A DNA stretch of 64,000 bases, from the NCBI GenBank assembly GCA_024399135.1, contig JAKSHY010000009.1, positions 1 through 64,000 of the forward strand, given 5' to 3'. The notes below the pieces were generated by a model. The model saw nothing but the letters and a program-made list of their open reading frames with translations. It made no database searches and had not been told where the DNA came from. Each line of letters begins with the position of its first letter. Position 1 is the first letter of the stretch. Of this stretch, positions 36,994-46,920 are shown one piece after another. Origin of the DNA: Lachnospiraceae bacterium (lineage in GTDB: Bacteria > Bacillota > Clostridia > Lachnospirales > Lachnospiraceae). Both the position numbers and the translations under genes were made by a program.

Positions 36994-38430
36994 TTAATAT
37001 GCTCGTCCCCAATAAACCATTTTAGTTGCTGGTTTTCCACAATATACACATTCATCAGAGATGTTTTCCTGTTCGAAAGGCATACAACGGCTTGTTACCG
37101 ACATCTCCTCTTTAATCTTTTCTTCACATTCCTGGCATCCACACCACATTGCCTTAACGAATCCAGACTTCTCAGAGAATACTTTCTTAAACTCTTCCTT
37201 ATCTTTGGCAACATATGTATGCTCTTCCAAGTGCTTTTTGGCTCTTTCTAACATATCCTTCTGGATAGTTGGAAGAAGCTCACTTATTTTTGCTGAAAGC
37301 TCATCTATTTTAACTTCAATCTTTTCTCCATTATCTCTTCTGCAGATAATACAGGTTCCATTCTCAATATCCTTTGGTCCAATCTCAACTCGAACTGGGA
37401 TACCTCTCATTTCCTGTTCTGCGAACTTGAATCCAGGAGACTTATCGGAATCATCAACCTTAACTCTGAAGCCCGATGCGATAAGCTTGTTTTTAATCTC
37501 ATCTGCCTTCTCTAATACGCCTTCCTTCTTCTGCAGAATAGGAACGACCATAACCTGAGTTGGAGCAATCATTGGAGGAAGAACAAGACCTGAATCATCT
37601 CCGTGAACCATGATGATAGCTCCGATAATTCTTGTTGATACACCCCATGAAGTCTGGTGTACATACTGAAGCTTGTTTTCCTTATCTGTATACTGAATTC
37701 CGAATGCCTCTGCGAAGCCTGTACCAAAGTTATGAGATGTTCCAGACTGAAGTGCCTTTCCATCATGCATCAAAGCTTCGATAGTATAAGTAGCTTCTGC
37801 TCCTGCGAATTTTTCTTTGTCTGTCTTTCTACCCTTAACTACAGGAATAGCAAGAACCTCACTACAAAAATCAGCATAAACATTAAGCATCTGTTCTGTA
37901 CGAGCAACTGCCTCTTCTTCAGTAGCATGTGCTGTATGACCTTCCTGCCATAAGAATTCTCTCGATCTTAAGAAAGGACGAGTCTCCTTTTCCCAACGAA
38001 CTACTGAACACCACTGATTATATACTTTAGGAAGATCTCTATATGAATGAATATCTCCCTTATAAAAATCACAGAATAAAGTTTCTGAAGTTGGACGTAC
38101 ACACATTCTCTCCTGCAAAGGATTCAATCCACCATGTGTAACCCATGCAACCTCTGGAGCGAATCCTTCAACATGATCCTTCTCCTTCTGTAAAAGGCTT
38201 TCAGGAATGAACATAGGCATATATACATTCTCAACACCTGTTTCTTTAAATCTTCTGTCAAGCTCCTTTTGAATATTTTCCCATAATGCATATCCGGCAG
38301 GCTTAATAACCATGCATCCTTTAACATTAGAGTAATCAATGAGCTCTGCCTTCTTAACAACGTCTGTATACCATTGCGCGAAGTCTTCATTCATGGAAGT
38401 AATTGCTTCAACTAACTTTTTTTCTGCCAT
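36994..38430 (-). CDS. proS: Prolyl-tRNA synthetase, short (ProS type 3)
   Basis: Charges tRNA-Pro. 478 aa. It lacks the editing (INS) domain of the ~570-aa bacterial enzyme and has a C-terminal extension ending in Tyr, as in archaeal/eukaryal-type ProS. Class II motif 2 ([26 protein letters not shown]), motif 3 segment and the C-terminal zinc site CGCQECEEK ... CVYCGK are visible. ATG with AGGAGG. It is the first gene of an operon that ends with the PEGA lipoprotein. No proline T-box was found in its short leader. Confidence 0.97.
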   Translation of the reverse strand: MAEKKLVEAITSMNEDFAQWYTDVVKKAELIDYSNVKGCMVIKPAGYALWENIQKELDRRFKETGVENVYMPMFIPESLLQKEKDHVEGFAPEVAWVTHGGLNPLQERMCVRPTSETLFCDFYKGDIHSYRDLPKVYNQWCSVVRWEKETRPFLRSREFLWQEGHTAHATEEEAVARTEQMLNVYADFCSEVLAIPVVKGRKTDKEKFAGAEATYTIEALMHDGKALQSGTSHNFGTGFAEAFGIQYTDKENKLQYVHQTSWGVSTRIIGAIIMVHGDDSGLVLPPMIAPTQVMVVPILQKKEGVLEKADEIKNKLIASGFRVKVDDSDKSPGFKFAEQEMRGIPVRVEIGPKDIENGTCIICRRDNGEKIEVKIDELSAKISELLPTIQKDMLERAKKHLEEHTYVAKDKEEFKKVFSEKSGFVKAMWCGCQECEEKIKEEMSVTSRCMPFEQENISDECVYCGKPATKMVYWGRAY

Positions 38431-38479
38431 TTTGGCCTCCTATTTTAATCTCTTCAAGAGAATATAATCTAACTAATAT

Positions 38480-38508
38480 ATTGTACGAATAATTATAGGC
38501 TTTGTCAA
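38480..38508 (-). promoter_or_regulatory. proS operon promoter
   Basis: Minus strand: consensus TTGACA (38508-38503), 17-bp spacer, TACAAT (38485-38480), about 50 bases before the ATG. A small inverted repeat, TCTCTTCAAGAGA, is in the leader. Confidence 0.65.
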
Positions 38509-38520
38509 AGCTCTATAGTC

Positions 38521-40035
38521 TTATTCCTGCGACATTTTAAGGCTCATTCCCATACCAAGTAAAATGAAAATGAATGGGGTATTAAGTATCTGTGAAAAAG
38601 ATATGAGATTATGCACAATATATGTGAATGCTGCTAGAGTTGTACACCATATCATGTTGTTTTTATGTTTTTTCAGGGTATCGAAAATGAAAGATGCGAA
38701 AATTCCAAAATATGTTATAACTCCTAAAATTCCACCGTTTACTAATACGGTTAAAGGTTCGGAATGTGCATTAGCCAGTCTGTCACCTGGCCAGTAAGAC
38801 ACAATCTCATCAGCAATATCTCTAATATTATAAAGATATGCGCTAAGACAGTCCGGTCCTATTCCGAAAATCATATTTTTAACAGGCATCCTTCCAAAAC
38901 CTTTTATTGAAATCTTATAAGCTTCACCTCTTCCATGGCCAAATGCTTCATTGAATTTTAGTAAGCCATTGTCAATATTCAGAATGCCTTTAGTATTTAA
39001 TATTCCCATAACTATCCAGAAAATTAGTAACGAAAAAATAGATATAAATATGCCTTTGTATACCACTGTCATTTTTTTATATTCTTCATTCTTATTTAAA
39101 ATCCAATACAAAAATACAGAAAGTATCAGCATATAGAGTGTAATATTAGTCGAGGTCATAACTCCACACAATCCATCTGAATCATAGTTATATCCATCCA
39201 AAATATACCTTAAGAATCTGACAATCTGTGCTCCAAGAGACCATAAAATCATAATAAGAGCAACATCCTTAAGTCTTATCACATTTTTGTATGCCATAAC
39301 AATCAATCCTATAAAAAGTGCTATATCAAACAAAAATACACTTTCAGAACCTTGTGCGAAACCTGCCATAAATGAAACAATTGAAAAAACTAATAATAAA
39401 TAGCTCTTTATTCTCCAGCCATTTTCTTTAAGCTCACATAAAAACAAAGAAACACCTACAGGTGTAAGTACTGAATAATATCCCATAAGCCAGTTAATGT
39501 TTCCTATAGTAGATATAAACGATGGAGCTCTTACCTCCAACGGAATAATATATAATGAAAATCTGTCAAGAATAGCAAGAACATAGACAATAAATGCCGC
39601 TATCAACGCTGCATAAATTACAAATTCACTAAAATCCCATAGCCTTGAAATCAATATATATAGGAATAAATATATCAGAATCGTAACAAGCCCCATGAAC
39701 CATCCCTGGGTTCCTAAAAGAGCTTCTTCTCTATAATCCGAAATAAAAAAAGAAATTACCGTGAAGGTTAAAAATAAAAGTACGAATCCATCTGTTTTAT
39801 TAAAATTTTTAAAGCTTTTAATCAGTAAAATTGCACCTGTTAATAATAACAAAAGTACACCTCCTATGGAGGTGTACAAATAAAATTTGAACTTGCTTTC
39901 ATCAATACCTACATATCCATTATTCATATAAAGTGGATATATAACGAACATGATGAGCAAATATGCTGTTGCTATAAGTGTTGTTAAAGCCTTTGGGCTA
40001 AGTATATCTTTGTAAGAAGGCTTCAAAGATTTCAT
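38521..40035 (-). CDS. O-antigen-ligase-like polytopic membrane protein
   Basis: 504 aa from the ATG at 40035 (AAAGGG upstream); a TTG six codons earlier is less likely. About twelve hydrophobic helices with one large hydrophilic loop (~340-430) containing RGEAYKISIKGFGRMPVKNMIFGIGPD and WPGDRLANAHSEPLTVLVNGG; the latter is a Wzy_C/WaaL-type motif (HNxxL-like His in AHSEP). Proteins of this type ligate or polymerise surface polysaccharide, or act in membrane glycoconjugate assembly. The start overlaps the 3' end of the pseudouridine synthase gene. Exact substrate unknown. Confidence 0.8.
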   Translation of the reverse strand: MKSLKPSYKDILSPKALTTLIATAYLLIMFVIYPLYMNNGYVGIDESKFKFYLYTSIGGVLLLLLTGAILLIKSFKNFNKTDGFVLLFLTFTVISFFISDYREEALLGTQGWFMGLVTILIYLFLYILISRLWDFSEFVIYAALIAAFIVYVLAILDRFSLYIIPLEVRAPSFISTIGNINWLMGYYSVLTPVGVSLFLCELKENGWRIKSYLLLVFSIVSFMAGFAQGSESVFLFDIALFIGLIVMAYKNVIRLKDVALIMILWSLGAQIVRFLRYILDGYNYDSDGLCGVMTSTNITLYMLILSVFLYWILNKNEEYKKMTVVYKGIFISIFSLLIFWIVMGILNTKGILNIDNGLLKFNEAFGHGRGEAYKISIKGFGRMPVKNMIFGIGPDCLSAYLYNIRDIADEIVSYWPGDRLANAHSEPLTVLVNGGILGVITYFGIFASFIFDTLKKHKNNMIWCTTLAAFTYIVHNLISFSQILNTPFIFILLGMGMSLKMSQE

Positions 40036-40720
40036 CCTCAGGGTCCCTTTCAAAGGTCATTTCTTCGCCTGTCATAGGATGTCTGAATCTAAGCTTATGT
40101 GCACATAATGCAAGATTCCTACAGGCAGAGTCTTTACTAAAATCCTTTGACTTCATACTACCATACTTTCCATCTCCAAGTATAGGTATACCTGCATTTG
40201 AAAGCTGAACTCTTATCTGATGATGACGACCTGTAATAAGCTTGATTTCAAGTAATGTAGCCTCGACATTCTCCTCAAGAGCAACCAAGGTTTTAACAAC
40301 TCGGTATTCCAAGGCCGCTTTTTTAGCCTCTGGAAAATCCTCTTTAACTACGTAAGACATATTGGTTCGACCATCCTTATAAAGATAATCTATCAGTACA
40401 TCCTTCGTATTCTTTGGCTTACCCATCACTATTGCATAATAGTATTTCTGGATTTCTCCTGTATCTAACTGATGAGAAAGCATTGCTGCTGCCGTTTTCG
40501 TCTTGGCAAATACTAAGAGCCCACATACTGGCTGATCCAATCTATGAATCAGGCCAAGATATGGTTCTTTTTTTATTCCATTTTGCTTATTAAACTTGTG
40601 AATATAGTTTTTTAGTTCTGAAACCATATCCTGCTGACCAACTCTTGATGTCTGAGTTGCTATTCCCGCAGGCTTGTATGCCACAATTATATGGTCATCT
40701 TCATATATGATATTCTTCAT
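39998..40720 (-). CDS. RluA-family pseudouridine synthase (second copy)
   Basis: 240 aa, RluA-type without the N-terminal S4 domain. Motifs: IVAYKPAGIATQTSR, GLIHRLDQPVCGLLVFAKT (catalytic Asp in HRLDQPV), YYYAIVMG, GRHHQIRVQLSNAGIPILGD. Modifies rRNA or tRNA uridines; the target is unknown. Its stop region overlaps the O-antigen-ligase-like start by 38 bases and its ATG is 2 bases past araD stop. Unrelated in function to its operon neighbours. Confidence 0.92.
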   Translation of the reverse strand: MKNIIYEDDHIIVAYKPAGIATQTSRVGQQDMVSELKNYIHKFNKQNGIKKEPYLGLIHRLDQPVCGLLVFAKTKTAAAMLSHQLDTGEIQKYYYAIVMGKPKNTKDVLIDYLYKDGRTNMSYVVKEDFPEAKKAALEYRVVKTLVALEENVEATLLEIKLITGRHHQIRVQLSNAGIPILGDGKYGSMKSKDFSKDSACRNLALCAHKLRFRHPMTGEEMTFERDPEDEIFEAFLQRYT

Positions 40721-40722
40721 TC

Positions 40723-41424
40723 TTACTGAACACTCTGACCATAGTATGCATTAGCACCATGCTTACGATAGTAATGCTTATCCTGGAGCTCCTGTGGTGC
40801 AGGTTTGATGTCCTTGTTGATAGTTTCTGCACGATATGCCATCTTGGCAACTTCCTCTAAAACTACTGCATTGTGAACTGCATCATGTGCGTTCTTTCCC
40901 CATGCGAAAGGACCATGATTCTTACATAATACAGCTGGAACTGCCATGATTTCTTTATTCATAGCCTTGAATTCATTAACTATCAGGTGTCCTGTATTCT
41001 CTTCATATGCTTCGTCAATTTCTTCCTTAGTCAGGCATCTAAGACATGGAACCTCTCCATAAATATAATCTGCATGTGTAGTTCCGTAGCAAGGAATAGA
41101 TCTTCCAGCCTGAGCCCAGCTTGTAGCATATGAACTGTGTGTATGAACAACACCACCAATTTCTGGAAATGCCTTGTATAACTCTAAATGTGTTGCTGTA
41201 TCAGATGAAGGATTATATTTTCCCTCAACCTTTTCTCCATCAAGGTTCATTACAACCATATCTTCAGGTGTTAATTTTTCATAATCCACACCTGATGGTT
41301 TAATAACGAACAGTCCTGATTCTCTATCAATTCCACTAACATTTCCCCATGTGAAGGTTACTAATCCATATTTAGGAAGAAGCATGTTAGCTTCATATAC
41401 TTCCTTTTTTAATTCTTCTAGCAT
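40723..41424 (-). CDS. araD: L-ribulose-5-phosphate 4-epimerase
   Basis: Converts L-ribulose 5-phosphate to D-xylulose 5-phosphate. 233 aa, class II aldolase fold, with the zinc motif [16 protein letters not shown] and the conserved [13 protein letters not shown] and [23 protein letters not shown] segments. It lies 35 bases behind the FGGY kinase gene with AGAGGA in front, so the two probably act in the same L-arabinose/L-ribulose route. No isomerase gene (araA) is in the window. Confidence 0.95.
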   Translation of the reverse strand: MLEELKKEVYEANMLLPKYGLVTFTWGNVSGIDRESGLFVIKPSGVDYEKLTPEDMVVMNLDGEKVEGKYNPSSDTATHLELYKAFPEIGGVVHTHSSYATSWAQAGRSIPCYGTTHADYIYGEVPCLRCLTKEEIDEAYEENTGHLIVNEFKAMNKEIMAVPAVLCKNHGPFAWGKNAHDAVHNAVVLEEVAKMAYRAETINKDIKPAPQELQDKHYYRKHGANAYYGQSVQ

Positions 41425-41459
41425 GATTATTTTCCTCTTCTTTCAATTTTGGTCGAAAC

Positions 41460-43052
41460 TTACATTTTAAGAGCAGCTTTTTCAGCCTCAAGACCACGCA
41501 TATATTTGTCCATGAACTTATCGAAGCCTTCTACTGCATCTTTTTCAGGAGCAATCTTAGTTCCCTTATTTCCACCGAAAATTGAACTGTTAAGGAAATC
41601 CTGTAAGGTAGCATCGGCATTAGCTTTCTTATAATCTGCAAATAATGCAAGTAAAGCCATTCCCCATGGTCCACCTTCTCCTGCTGTCTCCATTACTGAA
41701 ACAGAAGTGTTCATAGCTGCTGCTGCAATTGACTGACCAACCTTTGGAGTTTTAAACAATCCGCCATGACCAAACATTTCATCACACTTAACACCCTCTT
41801 CCTTGAACATTAAATCAAGTCCGTGCTTAAGTGCTGCAAGTGCAGAATAAATATGCATTCTCATGAAGTTAGGAAGTGTGAAGCTGTCCTCTGCCTTACG
41901 AACGAACATAGGAGCTCCTGCATCAAATCCTGTAACTGGTTCTCCAGAGAAGTAGTTGTATGAAATCAAACCACCACAATCAGGATCACCCTTCATTGCT
42001 ATATTGAATAATGTTGTATATAAAGTATTCTTATCTACCTTGTTTCCAAGTGCCTCTGATACTTCATCAAAGAGATTAACCCATGCATTAATGTCAGATG
42101 TACAGTTGTTACAATGAACCATTCCAACTAATGCGCCATCTGGTGTAGTAACCAAATCGATTTCAGGATATACCTTCGATAATTCCTTCTCGAGTACTAC
42201 CATAGCGAAAATGGATGTACCTGCAGATACATTACCTGTTCTTACACCAACAGAATTAGTAGCTGTCATACCTGTTCCAGCATCACCCTCTGGAGGAGCA
42301 AGCATAATTCCTTCTTCTAATTCACCTGAAACATCAAGCTTCTTAGCACCCTCCTTAGTTAATACGCCTGCACATTCACCTGCAGAAAGTACCTTTGGTG
42401 AAATTCCTCTAAGATTCCAGCTAAAGCCTTCACCCTTAACTAATTCATCAAAAGTCTTAATCATATTCTCATCGAAATCACCAGTCTTAATATCTATAGG
42501 ATACATACCAGAAGCATCACCTACTCCAAGTACCTTCTCTCCTGTTAACTGCCAGTGAACATATCCTGCAAGTGTTGTGAAGTATGCAATATCCTTACAA
42601 TGAGGTTCTTTATTTAAAATAGCCTGATAAAGATGTGCGATACTCCATCTTTGAGGAATATTATAATTGAAAGCTTCTGTTAATTTAGTAGAAGCTTCTT
42701 CTGTGATAGTATTTCTCCATGTACGGAAAGGAACTAATAAATTATCATCCTTATCAAAAGCAAGATAACCATGCATCATAGCTGAAAAACCGATTGATGC
42801 ATACTTCTTAACTGTTACACCGTACTTTTCCTTAACATCCTTTAATAAATCAGAATAACAATCCTGAACACCACCCCATACTGCATCGAGTGAATATGTC
42901 CATACACCATTTTCGAACTGATTTTCCCACTCATGAGAACCAGATGCTAAAACTGTACCCTTCTCATCAATCATGATTGCTTTGATTCTGGTAGAACCAA
43001 ACTCAATACCTAGATAAGTCTTCCCATCAATAATTAACTGTTTTGCGTCCAC
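41460..43052 (-). CDS. FGGY-family carbohydrate kinase, probably L-ribulokinase
   Basis: 530 aa. N-terminal phosphate-binding segment [20 protein letters not shown], the FGGY-family motif region around [14 protein letters not shown] and the C-terminal [13 protein letters not shown] and [12 protein letters not shown] ATPase block. Length and the araD neighbour suggest ribulokinase, but the family is also annotated as xylulokinase and I cannot exclude it. GTG start with AGGAGGTC; no nearby ATG. A promoter candidate is at 43083-43110. Confidence 0.82.
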   Translation of the reverse strand: MDAKQLIIDGKTYLGIEFGSTRIKAIMIDEKGTVLASGSHEWENQFENGVWTYSLDAVWGGVQDCYSDLLKDVKEKYGVTVKKYASIGFSAMMHGYLAFDKDDNLLVPFRTWRNTITEEASTKLTEAFNYNIPQRWSIAHLYQAILNKEPHCKDIAYFTTLAGYVHWQLTGEKVLGVGDASGMYPIDIKTGDFDENMIKTFDELVKGEGFSWNLRGISPKVLSAGECAGVLTKEGAKKLDVSGELEEGIMLAPPEGDAGTGMTATNSVGVRTGNVSAGTSIFAMVVLEKELSKVYPEIDLVTTPDGALVGMVHCNNCTSDINAWVNLFDEVSEALGNKVDKNTLYTTLFNIAMKGDPDCGGLISYNYFSGEPVTGFDAGAPMFVRKAEDSFTLPNFMRMHIYSALAALKHGLDLMFKEEGVKCDEMFGHGGLFKTPKVGQSIAAAAMNTSVSVMETAGEGGPWGMALLALFADYKKANADATLQDFLNSSIFGGNKGTKIAPEKDAVEGFDKFMDKYMRGLEAEKAALKM

Positions 43053-43082
43053 TTTGACCTCCTGAAAAATATAATATTATTC

Positions 43083-43110
43083 ATTATGTCCAAACCTACT
43101 AATATGTTAA
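43083..43110 (-). promoter_or_regulatory. Candidate promoter of the kinase-araD operon
   Basis: Minus strand: TTAACA (43110-43105), 16-bp spacer, CATAAT (43088-43083), about 30 bases before the GTG start. Confidence 0.35.
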
Positions 43111-43118
43111 ATCCATAG

Positions 43119-43127
43119 TGGTATAAT
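43119..43127 (+). promoter_or_regulatory. Extended -10 box upstream of the 43297 peptide gene
   Basis: TGGTATAAT, a perfect extended -10, faces the small gene and would give a ~160-base leader. A second TATAAT at 43248-43253 is nearer. The 244-base gap between the kinase and peptide genes is otherwise AT-rich with no clear structure. Confidence 0.35.
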
Positions 43128-43296
43128 AGGCAAGTGTTTTTTATAACTAAAGGTATATTGATGTTTATTGGAAATTTTCAAAAATTTCAAGAATTTAATC
43201 AGAAAAATTTTAATCGAAAATAATAGCCATTTTTTTGCAATGTTTCGTATAATTAAACAAATAACAAAAACAATTTAATTTTAGGAGGATTACAAT

Positions 43297-43611
43297 ATGA
43301 ATAATAATTATGAATCAAATAACAAAGAAAATATAGAATTAAATGAATTAACCGATGCTGAAATTAGTGAAGTTGATGGTGGAAGAAGAGATAAGGCTGC
43401 AGAACGCAGAAATGCGGATAAGTTAGCGGCTACAAAAGAGCTTAGAAAAACAGGTATACATCCTGGATGCGGAGGAAAGATAATAAATCACGAAAATATA
43501 AATGCTAATTGGTACAAATGCGAAAAGTGTCTGGAAGAGCATGAGCGTTTAGGAGATTTTTTGTCTATTAGTGCACTACGTACCAGACATATACTTCCTA
43601 GGCGTATATAA
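43297..43611 (+). CDS. Small double-glycine-leader peptide precursor with zinc-ribbon-like core
   Basis: 104 aa. Residues 15-29 read LNELTDAEISEVDGG, which matches the double-glycine leader pattern: Leu at -12, Thr at -11, Glu at -8, Ile at -7, Val at -4 and GG at -2/-1, with residue 30 the first of the mature part. The predicted mature peptide (30-104) is very basic at its start and has a ribbon-like HPGCGG ... WYKCEKC pattern, so three Cys (58, 75, 78) plus His 55 could bind zinc. It has no hydrophobic helix as in ordinary class II bacteriocins. AGGAGG before the ATG is perfect. It is alone on the plus strand, with a bidirectional terminator after it and no transporter, immunity or maturation gene nearby. 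Real gene likely; bacteriocin/signal function is inferred. Confidence 0.7.
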   Translation: MNNNYESNNKENIELNELTDAEISEVDGGRRDKAAERRNADKLAATKELRKTGIHPGCGGKIINHENINANWYKCEKCLEEHERLGDFLSISALRTRHILPRRI

Positions 43612-43625
43612 TCCCTTATTTAAAC

Positions 43626-43688
43626 AAAAAATGGTATATGAAATTGCGCTTCTTTAAAAGAATATGCTGTTTCATATACCATTTTTTT
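43626..43688. terminator. Bidirectional terminator between the peptide gene and the response regulator
   Basis: A long inverted repeat: ATGGTATATGAAA (43631-43643) with TTTCATATACCAT (43670-43682), flanked by runs of A and T on both sides; an inner TTCTTT/AAAGAA pair extends it. It serves the two convergent genes. Confidence 0.85.
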
Positions 43689-44376
43689 ACACCTTAAATC
43701 GGTATCCCACACCCCAAATGGTTTCAATATATTGAGGGTTCGCGCTGTCGAATTCAACCTTTTCTCTTATCTTCTTGATATGAACTGTTACTGTTGCAAT
43801 ATCTCCAATTGATTCCATATCCCAAATTTCACGGAATAATTCGTCTTTAGTAAATACATGGTTAGGATGCTCAGCAAGAAAGGTAAGTAAATCAAATTCT
43901 TTTCCTGTGAATGCTTTTTCAACACCATCAACCCATACTCTTCTGGCTGTCTTATCAATTTTGATTCCACGAATTTCTATAATATCATTCGATTCAACCG
44001 TCTTACTAACTAATCTTTCGTATCTGGCTAAATGAGCTTTAACACGGGCTACCAGCTCACTTGGACTAAAAGGCTTGGTCATATAATCATCAGCTCCAAG
44101 ACCAAGACCTCTTATTTTGTCTATATCTTCCTTTTTAGCAGATACCATAATGATAGGAATATTTTTCTTCTCTCTGACCGTTTTACAGATTTCGAATCCA
44201 TCAATTCCTGGAAGCATTAAATCAAGAACTATCAGATTATAATTATCATTCAGTGCTGCATCTAATCCTTCTTCTCCATCATTTTTTATTTCTACCTCGA
44301 AATCACTTAATTCAAGATAATCCTTTTCAAGCTCTGCAATTGCTTCTTCATCCTCAATAATTAATATTCTACTCAT
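43687..44376 (-). CDS. OmpR-family response regulator
   Basis: 229 aa from the ATG at 44376, which has GGAAAGG 8 bases upstream; an earlier ATG eight codons up lacks a site. REC domain with RILIIEDEEAI, LIVLDLMLPGIDG and KPFSPSE, followed by a winged helix with FTGKEFDLLTFLAEHPNHVFTKDEL and GVGYRFKV. The start overlaps the last 8 bases of the histidine kinase gene, so the two form a classic two-component system. Confidence 0.95.
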   Translation of the reverse strand: MSRILIIEDEEAIAELEKDYLELSDFEVEIKNDGEEGLDAALNDNYNLIVLDLMLPGIDGFEICKTVREKKNIPIIMVSAKKEDIDKIRGLGLGADDYMTKPFSPSELVARVKAHLARYERLVSKTVESNDIIEIRGIKIDKTARRVWVDGVEKAFTGKEFDLLTFLAEHPNHVFTKDELFREIWDMESIGDIATVTVHIKKIREKVEFDSANPQYIETIWGVGYRFKV

Positions 44377-45529
44377 ATATATTATCCTTTCCCTGGTCAT
44401 GTGCTTCGTATTTTCTGAACACTATATGCATACATGTTCCTTCATTCTCTTTTGATGTTGCCCAGATATATCCGCCGTGGTCTTCTATTATCTTTTTAAC
44501 TATTGAAAGACCAATTCCGCTTCCACCCTGTGAAGAATTTCTGGAAGAATCTGTTCTATAGAATCTTTCGAAAATATTAGGAAGGTCTTTTGCTGAAATA
44601 CCATTTCCATTATCCTCAATTTCTATTCTTATAGAATCAGCGTCATCGAGGATTCTCATATCTATTTCCAATCCTCTTTGCCTGCTTTTATATTTTATTG
44701 AGTTACTTATTATATTATTAACTACTCGCTTTAACTGTTCCGGGTCAGCAATGATTCTTGTATCAGGTGGAGTCAGGTTAGAATAATCAAGTTTAACTCC
44801 CTTTGACTCTAAATCCATTCCAACCTCTTCAACGCAATCACCAAAATACGCTGCGACATTAAGACTATGAAAATGATACGGAATTCTGTTCGTATCAATT
44901 CCTGAATAAACCGTAAGCTCATTAATAAGACGGTCCATATCATTGGCCTTGTTGTATATAGTTCTTATATATTTGTCCATCTTCTCCGGAGTATCAGCAA
45001 CTCCATCCATTATTCCTTCAACATAGCCTTTTATTGAAGTAATCGGCGTTTTTAAATCATGTGAAATATTACTCACAAGCTCCTTATTCTGATTTTCTGT
45101 ATAAATTTTCTCATCCGCAGACTCCTTAAGCCTGAGCCTCATATCCTCGTAATTTCTGTATAGAGAACCTATTTCACCATCCATACTTTCAGGTAATCTG
45201 TATTCTAAATTGCCCTCTGCAATATTCTGCATTGCAATGTTAAGCTGATTAATCGGATTAAAAACACCCTTAGCTATCCATAATGTGAGAGCTATCGATG
45301 TGATAACCAGGATTACTATTATTGCAACAGCCATGCATATGAACATAGTCCTCGCAAGCTGTGGCGAAAAGAGCATATCCATCGCACCTTCCTCAGTAAG
45401 CTCCATCATTGCGTTGTGTCTAAGCTTTAATAAAACTCTTCCGATTATCACGAAAGCGCCAACTGTTAAAAGAACAGGCAATATGATAATTGTTAAAAAT
45501 GTGATCTGTAGTCTTGTTTTTAATTTCAT
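44369..45529 (-). CDS. Membrane histidine kinase with minimal extracytoplasmic loop
   Basis: 386 aa. Two helices (~9-31 and ~60-85) enclose only about 30 extracytoplasmic residues, then HAMP (GVFNPINQLNIAMQNIAEGN), HisKA (NISHDLKTPITSIKGYVEGI) and HATPase_c (NNIISNSIKYKS, DNGNGISAKDLPNIFERFYR, GGSGIGLSIV). The short loop is typical of intramembrane-sensing kinases that watch cell-envelope stress or partner membrane proteins. First gene of the pair with the response regulator. Its ATG lies 6 bases after an extended -10, so the mRNA should be leaderless. Confidence 0.94.
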   Translation of the reverse strand: MKLKTRLQITFLTIIILPVLLTVGAFVIIGRVLLKLRHNAMMELTEEGAMDMLFSPQLARTMFICMAVAIIVILVITSIALTLWIAKGVFNPINQLNIAMQNIAEGNLEYRLPESMDGEIGSLYRNYEDMRLRLKESADEKIYTENQNKELVSNISHDLKTPITSIKGYVEGIMDGVADTPEKMDKYIRTIYNKANDMDRLINELTVYSGIDTNRIPYHFHSLNVAAYFGDCVEEVGMDLESKGVKLDYSNLTPPDTRIIADPEQLKRVVNNIISNSIKYKSRQRGLEIDMRILDDADSIRIEIEDNGNGISAKDLPNIFERFYRTDSSRNSSQGGSGIGLSIVKKIIEDHGGYIWATSKENEGTCMHIVFRKYEAHDQGKDNIYE

Positions 45530-45535
45530 AAATTT

Positions 45536-45544
45536 AATATACCA
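45536..45544 (-). promoter_or_regulatory. Extended -10 of the histidine kinase operon, predicted leaderless
   Basis: TGGTATATT on the minus strand; ATG follows 6 bases after the -10 hexamer. No ribosome-binding site. Confidence 0.5.
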
Positions 45545-45606
45545 TAGATATTTTTAAACCATTAGGAAACAATTCGTTAAATCTATTAAAAAAATATAAA
45601 GATATT

Positions 45607-46875
45607 TCAGGCTCTGTGGCCTCCTATCTGATTATTTCTTTCCATTGTCGTTCCCGCTTCTTCTAAATTCATTCCCTTTAATATGGCATTTTTTCCATAG
45701 CGGGATTTTACTTCAAGCACTGCATTTTGAATCTTACGATTTTTTTCTTTTAATTCCTCTTTCTCAGTAGTGTCGAATATGCTTAACTGCTGATAATCCT
45801 CAACTCTCACACAGTTCGCAGTCACATACATTCTGCGTATGGGATATTCTTTAATTAATATATCCTCATAAAGCTTCGAAATAGCCGGAATTAAAACAAC
45901 ATCTGCATTAGTTTCATCAAGCAAAGATATAGTTCCATGAGCTGCTTCTTCTTCAATGTAACCCGCGTATCCTATATGCAGGGTAAAGGATTTACTTACT
46001 AAATGCTTGGAAACCATATCAAGGCACAGTATATCCATCATCTCTTTAACGATAAGCTTCCCTTCTTCAAAAGAATAATCTCTTGGAAGCACCTGTCCTT
46101 GTGAAATTGAATTAGTATCAGATTTATATTTTTTGATATCTTCAATAGTAACAGATTCTCTACCCCAGGCATGATCTATCAAAAGTTCTGCATCTATCCC
46201 GAATAATTTATATAAAAAATCCTCGTCAGCCTCCGTAATATCCTTCATGGTGAATATTCCGTAGGAGTTAAGACGCATCATCGTCTTTTTTCCAACTCTC
46301 CAAAAATCTGTTAATGGCGTGTGATTCCAGAGAGTTTTCTTATAGCTTTCTTCATCAAGCTCCCCTATGAAATCTGGTGAATGTTTGGCCGTAATGTCCA
46401 GTGCAATTTTCGTTAAATATAAATTCGTTCCTATACCACAGGTTGCTCTTATATGAAGTTCTTCATATATATCTTTAGTAATTTTCTTCCCAAGTTCCTT
46501 GGCACTCATATTGTACAAAGGGAGATAATCCGTAATATCCATAAAGGCTTCATCTATGGAATATACATGTATATCATCCTTCGAAATATATCTTAAATAA
46601 ATCTTATATATCTTCGCAGCGTAATCTATATATAACTGCATTCTTGGTGTTGCTGCTATATATTCAACATTTTTTGGTATTTCGAAAACTCTGCATCTTG
46701 AACTTATTCCCATGGCTTTCATAGGCGGAGTAATAGCAAGGCATATCGTCTTATCACTTCTCGTTAGATCTGCAACTATTAAGTTGGTAGTCATAGCATC
46801 TAACCTTCTTTCAGCACACTCTACTGACGCATAGAAGCTTTTCAGGTCGATACAAAGATATACTCGTTCGCTCAT
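45607..46875 (-). CDS. Y-family DNA polymerase, UmuC/UvrX-like
   Basis: Translesion polymerase. 422 aa from the ATG at 46875; a TTG five codons earlier is less likely. Motifs: CIDLKSFYASVEC (catalytic Asp; Tyr next to Phe at the steric gate, as in UmuC), YSIDEAFMDI (Asp-Glu pair), CGIGTNLYLTKIALD and a C-terminal QLSIFD clamp-binding motif. All three catalytic acids are present. It is divergent from dinB (46921) with a LexA-type box between, so both should be SOS-induced. Confidence 0.9.
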   Translation of the reverse strand: MSERVYLCIDLKSFYASVECAERRLDAMTTNLIVADLTRSDKTICLAITPPMKAMGISSRCRVFEIPKNVEYIAATPRMQLYIDYAAKIYKIYLRYISKDDIHVYSIDEAFMDITDYLPLYNMSAKELGKKITKDIYEELHIRATCGIGTNLYLTKIALDITAKHSPDFIGELDEESYKKTLWNHTPLTDFWRVGKKTMMRLNSYGIFTMKDITEADEDFLYKLFGIDAELLIDHAWGRESVTIEDIKKYKSDTNSISQGQVLPRDYSFEEGKLIVKEMMDILCLDMVSKHLVSKSFTLHIGYAGYIEEEAAHGTISLLDETNADVVLIPAISKLYEDILIKEYPIRRMYVTANCVRVEDYQQLSIFDTTEKEELKEKNRKIQNAVLEVKSRYGKNAILKGMNLEEAGTTMERNNQIGGHRA

Positions 46876-46881
46876 AATATA

Positions 46882-46914
46882 ATTATACAAACATTTGTTT
46901 GCTTATGCTATACT
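46882..46914. promoter_or_regulatory. Divergent SOS promoter with LexA-type box
   Basis: CAAACATTTGTTTG (46888-46901) is a perfect palindrome of the Gram-positive LexA (DinR) box form CRAAC-N4-GTTYG. Minus -10 TATAAT (46887-46882) and plus -10 TATACT (46909-46914) each stop 6 bases before an ATG, at 46875 and 46921. Neither start has a ribosome-binding site. Confidence 0.7.
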
Positions 46915-46920
46915 TAAATC

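Noticed and set aside
37061-37558. Reverse-strand open frame inside proS (165 codons)
   Set aside because: Antisense to a firm gene; Ser/Leu-rich composition is that of a shadow frame.
38431-38520. T-box riboswitch upstream of proS
   Set aside because: Leader from the -10 is about 45 bases; a T-box needs well over 150.
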